A stretch of 64,000 nucleotides of DNA from Roseovarius halotolerans (GTDB taxonomy: Bacteria; Pseudomonadota; Alphaproteobacteria; Rhodobacterales; Rhodobacteraceae): contig NZ_FWFU01000002.1 in NCBI RefSeq assembly GCF_900172255.1, positions 62,001-126,000 of the forward strand. Direction: 5' to 3'. Under the pieces are notes generated by a model. That model was given only the letters and a program-made list of their open reading frames with translations, searched no databases and had not been told where the DNA came from. Made by a program: the position numbers and the translations under genes. Within the stretch, counting starts at the first letter, position 1, and each line of letters begins with the position of its first letter. Positions 8,594-17,182 of the stretch are shown here, in pieces.

Positions 8594-8944
8594 TCAATCC
8601 TTGGCGATCAGCGCGACTGGCGCCTCCGGGTCGCGCACGAAATCCACCGGCTGGCGTTCGCTGGCCTCGGTCACGCGCTTGAGCTCGAATCGCATCTCGC
8701 CGCCGTCTTCCTCCGTGGCCACGATCAGGCATTGCGACAGGTGCTTGGGACCATCGTAAAGATCGACCAGCCCGCGCAGATGCGGTGCGGTCTCGGCCTC
8801 CAGCGCGAAACCGCCGTCCCAGGCGCGCAGCACGCGATAGACCTCCTCACCGGCGCGCACCCGCAAACGGTGGCTCGCCTTCCAGCCTTTCTTGCGCGCC
8901 TCATCCAGGCCCGCCTGAACATCGGGGGGTAAATATGTCGTCAT
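8594..8944 (-). CDS. Conserved hypothetical protein
   Basis: 116-residue soluble protein starting MTTYLPPDVQAGLDEARKKG and containing HRLRVRAGEEVYRVLRAWDG and a charged C-terminal half. I do not recognise a named domain. A GGAAAGAAG ribosome site precedes the ATG at 8944, and codon use matches its neighbours, so it looks genuine. It stands between the end of the cob operon (cobM stop 84 bp upstream) and the COG3911 ATPase. Confidence 0.65.
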   Translation of the reverse strand: MTTYLPPDVQAGLDEARKKGWKASHRLRVRAGEEVYRVLRAWDGGFALEAETAPHLRGLVDLYDGPKHLSQCLIVATEEDGGEMRFELKRVTEASERQPVDFVRDPEAPVALIAKD

Positions 8945-9028
8945 GATCACGCTTCTTTCCAATACCGCTCCAGTCTGTCGCAGCAAAACGTAACCGTCAC
9001 GTAAAAAGTTGCATCCCATACTCGCAAA

Positions 9029-9802
9029 TCAGCGCCGCGCGGTCGCTTTCGGGCGCAAGACATGCGGATGCGCGGGATCGTAAAGCGCGCTCTCCCTGAA
9101 ATCCGCGATGTCGCCCAATACCGGTCCCACCAGAATCAGCGCGGTGCGCGTGATCTTCTCGGCGCGCACCTTCTCGCGGATATCGGCAAGCGTGCCGCGA
9201 ATGAACAGCTCGTCCGGCCAGCCCACGCGACAGGCCACCACCACCGGGCAATCCGCACCGTAATGGGGAATGAGCGCGCGCTCGATCTCACGCATCGCCC
9301 GCACGCCGAGATGAATCGCCAGCGTCGCGCCGCTCAGGGCGAAATTCTCCAACGTCTCGCGCGCAGGCATCGAGGTCGACTTCATCGACACCCGTGTCAG
9401 CACGATGGACTGCGCCACCTCCGGCACCGTCAGCTCCTGTCCCAGCGCCGCCGCCGCCGCCGCATAGGCCGGCACGCCGGGAATGATACGATAATCGATG
9501 CCCTCTGCCCGCAAGCGCCGGATCTGCTCGGCGATGGCGCCATAAAGCGACGGATCGCCCGAATGCACCCGCGCCACGTCCTGCCCCTTTTCATGGGCCA
9601 CGCGGATCGCCGCATGGGTTTCGTCCAGCGTCATCGCCGCGCTGTCCATCACCAGCGCCCCCTCCGGCGCACAGCCCACCACCTCCTCAGGCACAAGGCT
9701 CCCGGCATAGATGCAGACCGGGCATTCCCCGATCACCCGCTCCGCCTTGCGTGTCAGCAATTCCGGGTCGCCCGGCCCCGCCCCGATGAAATAGACGGTC
9801 AT
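9029..9802 (-). CDS. cobM: Precorrin-4 C(11)-methyltransferase
   Basis: SAM-dependent tetrapyrrole methylase (257 residues) of corrin-ring synthesis, methylating C-11. It has the N-terminal VYFIGAGPGDPELLT motif, HSGDPSLYGA and the IPGVPAYAAAAAALG loop diagnostic of CobM/CbiF. It is last gene of the cob operon. The gap of 34 bp to the cbiG-cobJ stop contains a copy of a dispersed repeat that ends about 14 nt before this ATG. Confidence 0.97.
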   Translation of the reverse strand: MTVYFIGAGPGDPELLTRKAERVIGECPVCIYAGSLVPEEVVGCAPEGALVMDSAAMTLDETHAAIRVAHEKGQDVARVHSGDPSLYGAIAEQIRRLRAEGIDYRIIPGVPAYAAAAAALGQELTVPEVAQSIVLTRVSMKSTSMPARETLENFALSGATLAIHLGVRAMREIERALIPHYGADCPVVVACRVGWPDELFIRGTLADIREKVRAEKITRTALILVGPVLGDIADFRESALYDPAHPHVLRPKATARR

Positions 9803-9815
9803 CGCCGCACCCCTC

Positions 9816-9838
9816 GCTTCATCTTGCCTGAAATACTC
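9816..9838 (-). repeat. Dispersed junction repeat, copy A (truncated)
   Basis: On the minus strand this reads GAGTATTTCAGGCAAGATG followed by AAGC, the 3' two-thirds of the repeat whose full form begins GCCTCCGGCGGGAGTATTT. It lies between the cbiG-cobJ stop and the cobM start, in the sense direction of the operon. The GC-rich hairpin half is absent. Confidence 0.7.
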
Positions 9839-11645
9839 ATGTCGTGCCGCCCGCCGCCAGATCGCCGTCGATCTTGCGCGCATAGCCGCGCGGCGTGAAC
9901 ATCCGCGCCCCCTCGCCCAGTTCGGCCAGCCGCGACTGGCTCGACCCCACCAGGACCACGGTCAGCATGTCCACCTCGTCCACCTCCAGCGCATCCAGCC
10001 GCCGATAGCGCAGATGTTCCTCGGACCGCCCCAATGAGGTCGCCAGCATCACCGGCGTATCGCCCGGACGATGCGCCAGCAGGATATCACGCGCCTCGGC
10101 CAACAGGGTGCGCCGTGTCCGGGAGACCGGGTTGTAGAAGGCGATCACGAAATCCCCCTCGGCGGCGGCGCGCAAACGGCGCAGGATATCCTCGCGCGGG
10201 GTCAACAGATCGCTCAGGCTGATGGTGCAGAAATCATGCCCCAAGGGCGCACCGGCCCGCGCCGCCGCGCCCTGCAGGGCCGACACACCGGGCGAACAGA
10301 CCACCTCGACGCGCCGCGCCGCATCGCTCACGCCCTGCGCCTGTGTGCCCCTGTCCAGCAGCTCGAACACCAGCGCCCCCATCGCATAGATCCCCGCATC
10401 CCCCGAACAGACCAGCGCCACGTTGCGCCCCTCACCGGCGCGTTCCAGCGCATGACGGCAGCGCGCCTCCTCGCCGCCCAGCGGGAAATCGCTCCGCGCC
10501 TTGCCCGCCGCCAGCGGCCCCAACAGGTCGATATACAAGCCATAGCCCACCAGCTCGTCGGCCTCGGCAATCAGGCGCGAGGCCTCGGGCGTGCGCCACG
10601 ATGCCTGTCCGGGGCCGATGCCGACCACGCTCAACCGCCCGCGCGCGCGCCCCGGCATCGCCACGATCGGCTGATCCGCGCGCCCCAGCGCACAGGTGGC
10701 ATTGGCGCTCTTGCGCTTCTCCACCGCCAGCTCCGTGCCCGCCGCCAGCACCGCGCCCTCGGCCACGCCATGACAGCCCACCTCGGCGAACACGACCTCC
10801 GAGGGGTTCGCCAGCCGCCCCGCCTCGGCCTCGAGCGTCCCGGCATCAAACAGCCGCAAGGGCACACCCAACCGCGCCGCCACCGCGTTGATCGCGGGTT
10901 CGTCCGCCTTGAGGTCGATCGAGGCGACACAGGCCACCGCTCCCGGCGCGATCCCGGCCTCCGCAAGCGTGGCCTCGGCCAGCGCCCACATCTGGGCAGG
11001 GTCGCAATTGCGCGCGCATCCGAGACCCAGCACGAAGCGCTGCGGATGATAGACCAGCCGTTTCGCATCGCCCGCCTCGGGCGCCTCGCTCACCACCAGC
11101 TCGACCTGGCCGTGGACATCGCCCCCGATGCCAAGGATATCCTCGCCGATCACACGTACACCCTCGCCCGCCAGCATCGACGCCATCGCCGCTTTCGCAT
11201 CCTCGGGATTGGCCAGCCGATACCCCTCGGGCGGCGCATCAAGCGCAACCCCCATCGCCACATCGCCCGCCGTCGTCACCGCCGCCTGCGCGCCAAGGCC
11301 CTCGGCGATCCGCGCCGCCAGCCGGTTGGCACCGCGATGCCCGCCCAACAGCGGCACCACCACCGACCCGTCATCGCTCACCGACAGGACCGGCGGCTCG
11401 ACACGCTTTTCACACAGAAGCGGCGCGACCGCCCGGATCAGGATACCGCTGGCGCAGACCCCCACCACCGGCACCCCGGCGGCGAACAGGTCGCGGACAT
11501 GCGCCAGCGCATCGGGAAACCAGGCATCCGCGTGATCCACCCGCCCCTCGCGCCCATGCAAGGCGGCGCCCAGATCCCGGGCCACGCGATGCGCCACCGC
11601 CTCTCCCGACCGGCTCAACGCCAGAACCACAGGTTTCACAGCCAC
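9837..11645 (-). CDS. cobJ: Fused CbiG - precorrin-3B C(17)-methyltransferase (CobJ)
   Basis: 602-residue bifunctional protein. Residues 1-335 are CbiG-like (CASGILIRAVAPLL and LGGHRGANRLA of the N domain; VLGLGCARNC and SIDLKADEPAI of the C domain), the cobalt-precorrin-5A acetaldehyde-releasing protein of the anaerobic route. Residues 337-602 are CobJ/CbiH methylase (VVGIGPGQ, SGDAGIYAMG, FYNPVSRTRR), contracting the ring. The start is GTG at 11645, preceded by GGGGGG, overlapping the cobI stop by 10 bp. Such fusions are known in Rhodobacteraceae-like genomes, but CbiG in this set implies cobalt-loaded intermediates. Confidence 0.96.
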   Translation of the reverse strand: MAVKPVVLALSRSGEAVAHRVARDLGAALHGREGRVDHADAWFPDALAHVRDLFAAGVPVVGVCASGILIRAVAPLLCEKRVEPPVLSVSDDGSVVVPLLGGHRGANRLAARIAEGLGAQAAVTTAGDVAMGVALDAPPEGYRLANPEDAKAAMASMLAGEGVRVIGEDILGIGGDVHGQVELVVSEAPEAGDAKRLVYHPQRFVLGLGCARNCDPAQMWALAEATLAEAGIAPGAVACVASIDLKADEPAINAVAARLGVPLRLFDAGTLEAEAGRLANPSEVVFAEVGCHGVAEGAVLAAGTELAVEKRKSANATCALGRADQPIVAMPGRARGRLSVVGIGPGQASWRTPEASRLIAEADELVGYGLYIDLLGPLAAGKARSDFPLGGEEARCRHALERAGEGRNVALVCSGDAGIYAMGALVFELLDRGTQAQGVSDAARRVEVVCSPGVSALQGAAARAGAPLGHDFCTISLSDLLTPREDILRRLRAAAEGDFVIAFYNPVSRTRRTLLAEARDILLAHRPGDTPVMLATSLGRSEEHLRYRRLDALEVDEVDMLTVVLVGSSQSRLAELGEGARMFTPRGYARKIDGDLAAGGTT

Positions 11646-12337
11646 GGGTCGCCCCCCTTTACCAGCAGGATCATCGAGAAATACGGCGCATCGTCTGGCG
11701 CTTCGGACAGCGGGCAGACCACCTCCTGGGGCAGGCTCGCGCGCTCCACATAGACCGCCCGCGCCGTCAGGCCCAAGGCCTCGATCACGCCGCGGATCTT
11801 GGCCATGTGACGCCCCACCTTCATGATCGCCACGCTTTCCGCGCCCTCGATGCGGGCGCGCAGCTCATCCTCGGGCAATGGCCCCGGCAGGACCGTCAGC
11901 CGCTCGTTGCGCGCCACCAGCGGCATCGCGGCGCGGGCCGCGCAGGCCGTCAGCGACGTCACCCCCGGCACCACCTCCACCCGGTAACGCGCCGCAAGAC
12001 GCGCGAAAAGATACATGAACGAGCCATAAAAGAACGGGTCGCCCTCGCAAAGACAGACCACGTCACGCCCCGAATCGAGCACCTTGGCGATCCGCGCCGC
12101 GCCCGTGTCATAGGCCGCCTGGGCCGGGGCGCGCGCGGTGCTCATCGGCACCTCCATCACGATCTCCTCCGCCCCCGGCCGGATCGCCGCCGCCGCGATG
12201 GCGCGGGCGAAACTCGCGCCCCCCGCAAGGCTCGGATAGGCGATCACATCCGCCCCCGCGATCAGGCGATGGGCGCGCAGGGTCATGAGATCAGGATCCC
12301 CCGGCCCCAGCCCGACACCATAAAGCACGGCACTCAT
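11636..12337 (-). CDS. cobI: Precorrin-2 C(20)-methyltransferase
   Basis: SAM-dependent methylase (233 residues) that acts on precorrin-2 at C-20. It shows VLYGVGLGPGDPDLMTLRA at the N-terminus, CEGDPFFYGSFMYL, and a GVTSLTACAARAAMPL segment typical of CobI/CbiL. The ATG at 12337 is 14 nt after a dispersed-repeat copy. It overlaps cbiG-cobJ by 10 bp at its 3' end, so the two are translationally coupled. Confidence 0.97.
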   Translation of the reverse strand: MSAVLYGVGLGPGDPDLMTLRAHRLIAGADVIAYPSLAGGASFARAIAAAAIRPGAEEIVMEVPMSTARAPAQAAYDTGAARIAKVLDSGRDVVCLCEGDPFFYGSFMYLFARLAARYRVEVVPGVTSLTACAARAAMPLVARNERLTVLPGPLPEDELRARIEGAESVAIMKVGRHMAKIRGVIEALGLTARAVYVERASLPQEVVCPLSEAPDDAPYFSMILLVKGGDPWL

Positions 12338-12350
12338 GGCCTGTTCCCCG

Positions 12351-12385
12351 GCTTCACCTTGCCGGAAATACTCCCGCCGGAGGCG
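12351..12385 (-). repeat. Dispersed junction repeat, copy B
   Basis: The minus strand reads CGCCTCCGGCGGGAGTATTT then CCGGCAAGGTGAAGC: a full-length copy with G for A in the GATGAAGC end. It lies in the cobL-cobI junction, sense to the operon. The first half can fold as a short hairpin (CTCC/GGAG around the GGCG). Confidence 0.75.
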
Positions 12386-12416
12386 TCCGCCGCCTGCCCC
12401 GCGCGCCACCACCCGA

Positions 12417-13619
12417 TCATCGCTTCACCAGGCTCCACTGGGTGACCGGCATCAGCGGCCGCCAGCCCGTCATGCTGCCCACCGGCTCGGCGCGGTTGAC
12501 CATGAGCTTCACCAGTTGCCCGCCCCGCTCCTTGTAAAGCGCCAGAAGCAGCGCCTCGCTTTCCAGCGTGACGGCATTGCAGACCAGCCGCCCCAGCGGG
12601 CGCAGCGCCTCCCAGGCGGCCTCGAACGTCTCGCGGCTGAGACCGCCGCCGATAAAGACGGCATCGGGCGGCGCCAGCCCGGCCAGCGCCTCGGGCACCC
12701 GCCCGTCGATCAGTTCCAGCTTGGGCGCGCCCAGAGCCAGCGCATTGGCGGCGGCCATGGCGCGCCGGTCGGCGCGCGGCTCGATGCCAATCGCGCGGGC
12801 ATAGCGCGCGCCGCGCATCCACTCCACCGCCACCGAACCGCAGCCGGTGCCGATATCCCACAACAGCGCGCCGCGCATCGGCATGAGCTTGGCGAGCGTG
12901 GCGGCGCGCACCTCCTGCTTGGTCATGGTGCCGTCATGCTGGAACAGCGCATCCGGCAGACCCGGCACACGCGGCAACAGGGCCGCATCCGGCGCCGCCA
13001 CGCAATCCACCGCCAGCGTATTGAAATCCGGCACCGCATGATCCCAGCTTTCGGCCAGCCCGTCGAAACGCGCCTCGCCCGCACCGCCCATATTGGCCAG
13101 CACCGTCATCCTGGCGCGCCCGAAGCCGCGCTCGGTCAGGAACTCGGCGATCCGTCCCGGCGTCTCCGCGCCCGTGGTCAGGATCAACAGCCGCGCATCG
13201 GGCTGGATGAAGGCGATCATCTGCTCGACCGGACGGCCATGGACGGTCAGCGTCTCGACATCGGCCAATGACCAGCCCATCCGCGCCGCCGCCAGCTGAA
13301 AGGCCGACAGTTGCGGGTGATAGACGATCTCGGCAGGGTCGATTGCCCGGCCGATCCGCGCACCCACCGAGAACCACAGCGGATCGCCCGTCGCCAGCAC
13401 CACGACGCGCCGCCCGCGCAGCGACCTAAGCTGGTCGATCAGCGCATCGAAAGGCGACGGCCAGGCGATGCGCTCGGCGCCGACACTGTCCGACAGGGCG
13501 TGATGGCGCTCGCCGCCGATGATGATTTCCGCCGCCTCGACGACCGCGCGGGTGGCGGGCAAGAGCCCCTCCATGCCATCCTCGCCGATCCCGACCACAT
13601 GCAACCACGCCTCAGCCAT
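12417..13619 (-). CDS. cobL: Precorrin-6B C5,15-methyltransferase / decarboxylase (CbiE-CbiT fusion)
   Basis: 400-residue bifunctional enzyme methylating C-5 and C-15 and decarboxylating the C-12 acetate. Residues 1-205 are the CbiE-type tetrapyrrole methylase (VVGIGEDGMEGL, LATGDPLWF); residues 215-400 are the CbiT-type methylase with the SAM motif DIGTGCGSV (255-263). The start at MAEAWLH is supported by GGAGGG upstream. It lies between cobH and cobI. Confidence 0.97.
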   Translation of the reverse strand: MAEAWLHVVGIGEDGMEGLLPATRAVVEAAEIIIGGERHHALSDSVGAERIAWPSPFDALIDQLRSLRGRRVVVLATGDPLWFSVGARIGRAIDPAEIVYHPQLSAFQLAAARMGWSLADVETLTVHGRPVEQMIAFIQPDARLLILTTGAETPGRIAEFLTERGFGRARMTVLANMGGAGEARFDGLAESWDHAVPDFNTLAVDCVAAPDAALLPRVPGLPDALFQHDGTMTKQEVRAATLAKLMPMRGALLWDIGTGCGSVAVEWMRGARYARAIGIEPRADRRAMAAANALALGAPKLELIDGRVPEALAGLAPPDAVFIGGGLSRETFEAAWEALRPLGRLVCNAVTLESEALLLALYKERGGQLVKLMVNRAEPVGSMTGWRPLMPVTQWSLVKR

Positions 13620-13688
13620 CTCCCGTCCCTCCGTTGCACGCGCGCCCCGCACAGGGCGCACCGCCCTTTGCTGCCCCTGGCGCCGCTC

Positions 13689-14327
13689 TCATGATATGTC
13701 CTCGGGCAGGCCCGCCGCCAGCGCATTGAGCGCAGCACTCGCCATCGCCGACCCCCCGCGCCGGCCGCGCAGGGTCACGAAATCGCAGCCGCGCGGACGC
13801 GCGGCCAGTTCCGCCTTGCTTTCCGCCGCCCCCACGAACCCCACCGGGAAGCCCAGGATCAGCGCCGGTTTCGGCGCGCCCTCGTCCAGCAGTTCGAGCA
13901 GATGAAACAGCGCCGTCGGCGCATTGCCGATCACCACCACAGCACCCTCGAGGTGATCCGCCCAGAGCTCCACCGCCGCCGCCGAACGGGTATTGCCGAT
14001 CCCGGCGGCGATCCCCGGCACACGCGGATCGTTCAGGGTGACGATCACCTCGTTGTCCCGCGGCAGGTGACGGCGGATGATGCCCGCGCCCACCATCTCG
14101 CAGTCGCACAGGATCTTCGCCCCCGCCGCCAGCGCCGCGCGACCCGCCGCATCGGCCAGCGGCGAGAAATCCAGCCGGTCCGCCACCTCGACCATGCCGC
14201 AGGCATGGATCACGCGGATCGCCAGCGCCTCCATGCCGGGAGAAAAGCGATCCAGCCGCGCCTCGCGGCGCACGGTGGCGAAGCTCTGGGCATAGATCGC
14301 CGAAGGGGTCTTTTCATAGGGGCGCAA
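13689..14327 (-). CDS. cobH: Precorrin-8X methylmutase
   Basis: Moves a methyl group from C-11 to C-12, forming hydrogenobyrinate or its cobalt form. From the TTG at 14327 (LRPYEKTPSAIYAQSF) it is 212 residues, in line with family N-termini, and AAAGG lies 7 nt upstream. A further in-frame TTG at 14387 would add 20 residues encoded by a dispersed repeat, which is unlikely to be real. The catalytic His is in VIHACGMVEV; GNAPTALF is family-typical. The unusual start should be checked experimentally. Confidence 0.93.
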   Translation of the reverse strand: MRPYEKTPSAIYAQSFATVRREARLDRFSPGMEALAIRVIHACGMVEVADRLDFSPLADAAGRAALAAGAKILCDCEMVGAGIIRRHLPRDNEVIVTLNDPRVPGIAAGIGNTRSAAAVELWADHLEGAVVVIGNAPTALFHLLELLDEGAPKPALILGFPVGFVGAAESKAELAARPRGCDFVTLRGRRGGSAMASAALNALAAGLPEDIS

Positions 14328-14361
14328 TGATCGGCCTTTGCTCTGTGTGGATGGTGCGGGA

Positions 14362-14395
14362 GCCTCCGGCGGGAGTATTTGAGGCAAGATGAAGC
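14362..14395 (+). repeat. Dispersed junction repeat, copy C
   Basis: Full copy on the plus strand: GCCTCCGGCGGGAGTATTT then GAGGCAAGATGAAGC. It fills the cbiX-cobH junction but is antisense to the operon, opposite to copies A and B. It therefore creates a spurious N-terminal extension of cobH (MPQILPPEAPAP). Confidence 0.8.
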
Positions 14396-14399
14396 CCCG

Positions 14400-15659
14400 T
14401 CACCCCCGCGCCTTGCGCGCGCTTTGCGGCCCCAAGGGGTGATCCGCGTGGGGATATTGCGCGTGGTGGTGATGATGGTCGTGGTGATGGCCGTGATCGC
14501 CGTCGTGGTGGTGGTGATCGTGATGATGATGGTGGTGATGATGATCCTGCATCTCGAGGCGGCAAAGCCCGGTGCAGAACGTATCGCACAGCTTGCAATC
14601 CGCCACGTTCGAGCCTGGCGCGCTGGCGCCCTGGCCTTCGACATGGTGGTGATGGCTTTCCTGCACCGCGCCCAGCTCGGCCTCGAACCCCGGCACCGCA
14701 ACGCGATATTTGCACATCACGCAGGTGGGCGGCGGCACGTCGCTGAAGGCGGGATGACCCGCGCCGCGCGCTGCGGCGAAGGCGGCGCGCTGTTCGGGCG
14801 TGATCTCGCGCGGGGGTTCGCCGCCGATCGCCAGTATCTGGGTGCGATACTGGCAGGTGGCGCAATTGGGCGGCGGGTTGGCGCCGGCCTGTTCGCGCAC
14901 GCGTTCAGCGAAGGTTTCCAGCACCTTGGGATGATCCCCGAGATACCCCGCCTTGACGAAGGTGATCTCGGGATGGGCCGCCGCGACCTGATCGGTAAAG
15001 CCGTAGATGCGGTCGATCAGGATCCCCGAAAAGAGGAAATAGGGAAACACCACCACCCGCCGGTAACCCAGCTTCGCCACATGCTCGAGGCAGGGCGCGA
15101 CCAGCGGAAAGGTAACGCCGGAATAGCCGGTCTCGCACCAGCCGAAACCGATCCCTTCCTGCAAGAGCCGGGCGATCTTGGCGACATTGCTGTTGGCGTC
15201 CGGGTCCGATGCGCCGCGCCCGATCACCACAAGGCAGGTGTCATGCAGCGCCACCTCGCCGTCTTCGCTGTCGGCCTGCGCCACCGCCTCGCGGATACGC
15301 GCGGCCGCGGCGGCGACCATCTTGGGGTCGACACCGAGTTCGCGCCCGTAGCGGATGTCGATCCCGTGCTCGGCGCCGTAGGAGTTGAGCACCGTCGGGA
15401 TGTCGTTCTTGGAATGCATCGCGGCAAACAGCATCCCCGGCACCGCCAGGATCCGGCTGCATCCCGCATCGCGCAGCCGGTCGAGACCGTCGCGGATCAC
15501 CGGGTTGGCGAATTCGAGATAACCGTATTCCACCTGCCAGTCTGGAGGCAGATGGGCAGGCAGCTTGTCGGCGAGGGTGGCGAATTCATCCACCGCCGAC
15601 TGGCTGCGCGAGCCATGCCCGCAGATCATCACCCCGGTCTTTTCCGCGCCGTTCTCCAT
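14400..15659 (-). CDS. cbiX: Sirohydrochlorin cobaltochelatase, long form with Cys- and His-rich tail
   Basis: Inserts Co2+ into sirohydrochlorin, the entry step of the early-cobalt pathway. Of 419 residues, about 1-265 form two CbiX repeats (VMICGHGSRSQSA; second part VVIGRGASDPDA). The C-terminal third has CxxC-type pairs (CATCQYR, CVMCKYR, CKLCDTFCTGLC), possibly an Fe-S site, and a 27-residue stretch with 21 His. The ATG at 15659 is preferred because AGGAGG is 7 nt upstream; an ATG 6 nt earlier abuts it. It follows the small HPGH protein, with TGAGCATG joining the genes. Confidence 0.95.
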   Translation of the reverse strand: MENGAEKTGVMICGHGSRSQSAVDEFATLADKLPAHLPPDWQVEYGYLEFANPVIRDGLDRLRDAGCSRILAVPGMLFAAMHSKNDIPTVLNSYGAEHGIDIRYGRELGVDPKMVAAAAARIREAVAQADSEDGEVALHDTCLVVIGRGASDPDANSNVAKIARLLQEGIGFGWCETGYSGVTFPLVAPCLEHVAKLGYRRVVVFPYFLFSGILIDRIYGFTDQVAAAHPEITFVKAGYLGDHPKVLETFAERVREQAGANPPPNCATCQYRTQILAIGGEPPREITPEQRAAFAAARGAGHPAFSDVPPPTCVMCKYRVAVPGFEAELGAVQESHHHHVEGQGASAPGSNVADCKLCDTFCTGLCRLEMQDHHHHHHHHDHHHHDGDHGHHHDHHHHHAQYPHADHPLGPQSARKARG

Positions 15660-15661
15660 GC

Positions 15662-15892
15662 TCATGCCTCCTGGGCTTCGTCGTCGCCGGCGCCGTCCTG
15701 CGCCCCGGCCGCGTCGTTCTCGGCAGCGTCCTTGCGCCCCCGCAGCCCGGCCCAGAGCCCGATCGCGATGGCCGCGCCGATCGCCGCCGCGCCGAGCCAG
15801 TGACCGTGGCCCGCGACTTCGCTCAGATGGCCCGGATGGGCCAGCGCGGGCGTTCCCGCCACGAGGGCGGCGGCACAGATCAGGTTTCGCAT
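15662..15892 (-). CDS. Small HPGH-motif membrane protein at head of cob operon
   Basis: 76-residue protein: signal-like segment (MRNLICAAALVAGTPALA), then HPGHLSEVAGHGHW, one membrane helix (GAAAIGAAIAIGLWAGL) and an acidic tail. This matches a small family (I believe DUF6732) often beside cbiX in Rhodobacteraceae. The histidines at the membrane surface suggest metal (cobalt) handling, but that is inference. It is the first gene of the cob operon, its stop being 2 bp before the cbiX ATG. Confidence 0.75.
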   Translation of the reverse strand: MRNLICAAALVAGTPALAHPGHLSEVAGHGHWLGAAAIGAAIAIGLWAGLRGRKDAAENDAAGAQDGAGDDEAQEA

Positions 15893-16196
15893 GGGTCTCT
15901 CCCCTTTTCCCGGCATTCGCCCGTCGCGCACCGGAAAAAACGGGGGCAAGGCGCCCTTGATAGGCGCCGATGTCCCGACGATCACAGCCGCCAGAGCCCC
16001 CGGATTGGGTCGGCCGCGCCTGCACATCTTTCCGGCCCGCCTGACGGGCATCGTCTCCCCGTCTATAGGCCGCCATGTCCCGGCACGCAAACACCGAAAA
16101 TGACCGATGTGCGGCGATGCACGGGCGATGCGCGCCCATCCGGCTTCACGCCCGAAGGCCCCGGCCCTATCTCAATCGGGCAAAGGAGGACCGAAC
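15893..16196. other. 304-bp divergent intergenic region (cob operon / GST)
   Basis: This gap must hold the promoters of the cob operon (minus) and the hydroquinone reductase (plus). On the minus strand a GGCGCC - GGCGCC hairpin with a nearby run of six T (about 15936-15968) is attenuator-like. I looked for a cobalamin riboswitch: GTCAGG and GGTG fragments occur, but no B12 box or ordered core is visible. Nothing else recognised. Confidence 0.4.
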
Positions 16197-17171
16197 ATGG
16201 GACAACTGGTCAAAGGCGAATGGCACGACGAATGGTATGACACCGACTCGACAGGTGGCAAATTCGTGCGCGACACGTCGAAATTCCGCAACTGGATCAC
16301 CGCCGATGGCAGCCCCGGCCCCTCGGGCGAGGGTGGATTCGCCGCGCAATCCGGGCGCTATCACCTCTATGTCTCGCTGGCCTGCCCCTGGGCGCATCGC
16401 ACGCTGATCATGCGCCGCTTGAAAGGCCTCACCGATCACATCGGCCTGTCCGTCGTGCATCCCGAGATGCTCAGCGAAGGCTGGGAACTGCGCAGCGATT
16501 ACCCCGGCGCAACGGGCGATGACCTTTACGGCCTGCCCTTCCTGCGCGACCTCTACACCAAGGCCGACCCCGAGGTTTCGGGCCGCGTCACCGTGCCGGT
16601 TCTCTGGGACAAGGAACGCGAGACCATCGTCTCGAACGAATCCGCCGAGATCATCCGCATGTTCAACTCGGCCTTCGACGCTATCACCGGCAACAGTGAC
16701 GATTACTACCCCAAGGACAAGCACGACGAGATCGACGCGATCAATGCCGAGATCTATTCCAACGTGAACAACGGCGTCTACAAGGCGGGTTTCGCCACCA
16801 GCCAGGAGGCCTATGACGACGCGGTCGCGCCCCTGTTCCAGACGCTCGACAAGGTCGAGCAGCGCCTGTCGTCCAACCGCTACCTGGCCGGCGCGGACGC
16901 GACCGAGGCCGACTGGCGGCTGTTCACCACGCTGATCCGCTTCGACAAGGTCTACCACACCCATTTCAAGTGCAACCGCGCGCGGATCGTGGATTATCCC
17001 AACATGTGGGGCTATCTGCGCGAGCTTTACCAATGGCCCGGAGTGGCAGATACGGTGAATTTCGATCATATCACCCGGCACTATTATTACAGCCACGACA
17101 TGATCAATCCGCATCGGATCATCCCCGTCGGACCCGATCTCGACCTCGACGCACCGCACGGGCGCGGCTGA
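16197..17171 (+). CDS. Glutathionyl-hydroquinone reductase (ECM4/YqjG-type GST)
   Basis: Xi-class glutathione transferase that reduces glutathionyl-hydroquinones. It has 324 residues, as in the family, with an N-terminal thioredoxin-like domain carrying the catalytic C63 in ACPWAHRTL, the NESAEIIRMFN glutathione-binding region, and an all-helical C-terminal domain containing DKVYHTHFKCN. The AAGGAGGA site 6 nt upstream fixes the ATG at 16197. It is monocistronic, divergent from the cob operon. Confidence 0.95.
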   Translation: MGQLVKGEWHDEWYDTDSTGGKFVRDTSKFRNWITADGSPGPSGEGGFAAQSGRYHLYVSLACPWAHRTLIMRRLKGLTDHIGLSVVHPEMLSEGWELRSDYPGATGDDLYGLPFLRDLYTKADPEVSGRVTVPVLWDKERETIVSNESAEIIRMFNSAFDAITGNSDDYYPKDKHDEIDAINAEIYSNVNNGVYKAGFATSQEAYDDAVAPLFQTLDKVEQRLSSNRYLAGADATEADWRLFTTLIRFDKVYHTHFKCNRARIVDYPNMWGYLRELYQWPGVADTVNFDHITRHYYYSHDMINPHRIIPVGPDLDLDAPHGRG

Positions 17172-17182
17172 GGCGATATCGG

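Noticed and set aside
14328..14387. N-terminal extension of cobH from the upstream TTG
   Set aside because: The added residues are encoded by a dispersed repeat and are not expected in CobH; the TTG at 14327 with AAAGG upstream fits the family better.
15893..16196. Possible cobalamin riboswitch before the cob operon
   Set aside because: GGTG and GTCAGG fragments occur on the minus strand but no B12 box or ordered conserved core can be found; a covariance-model search would be needed.
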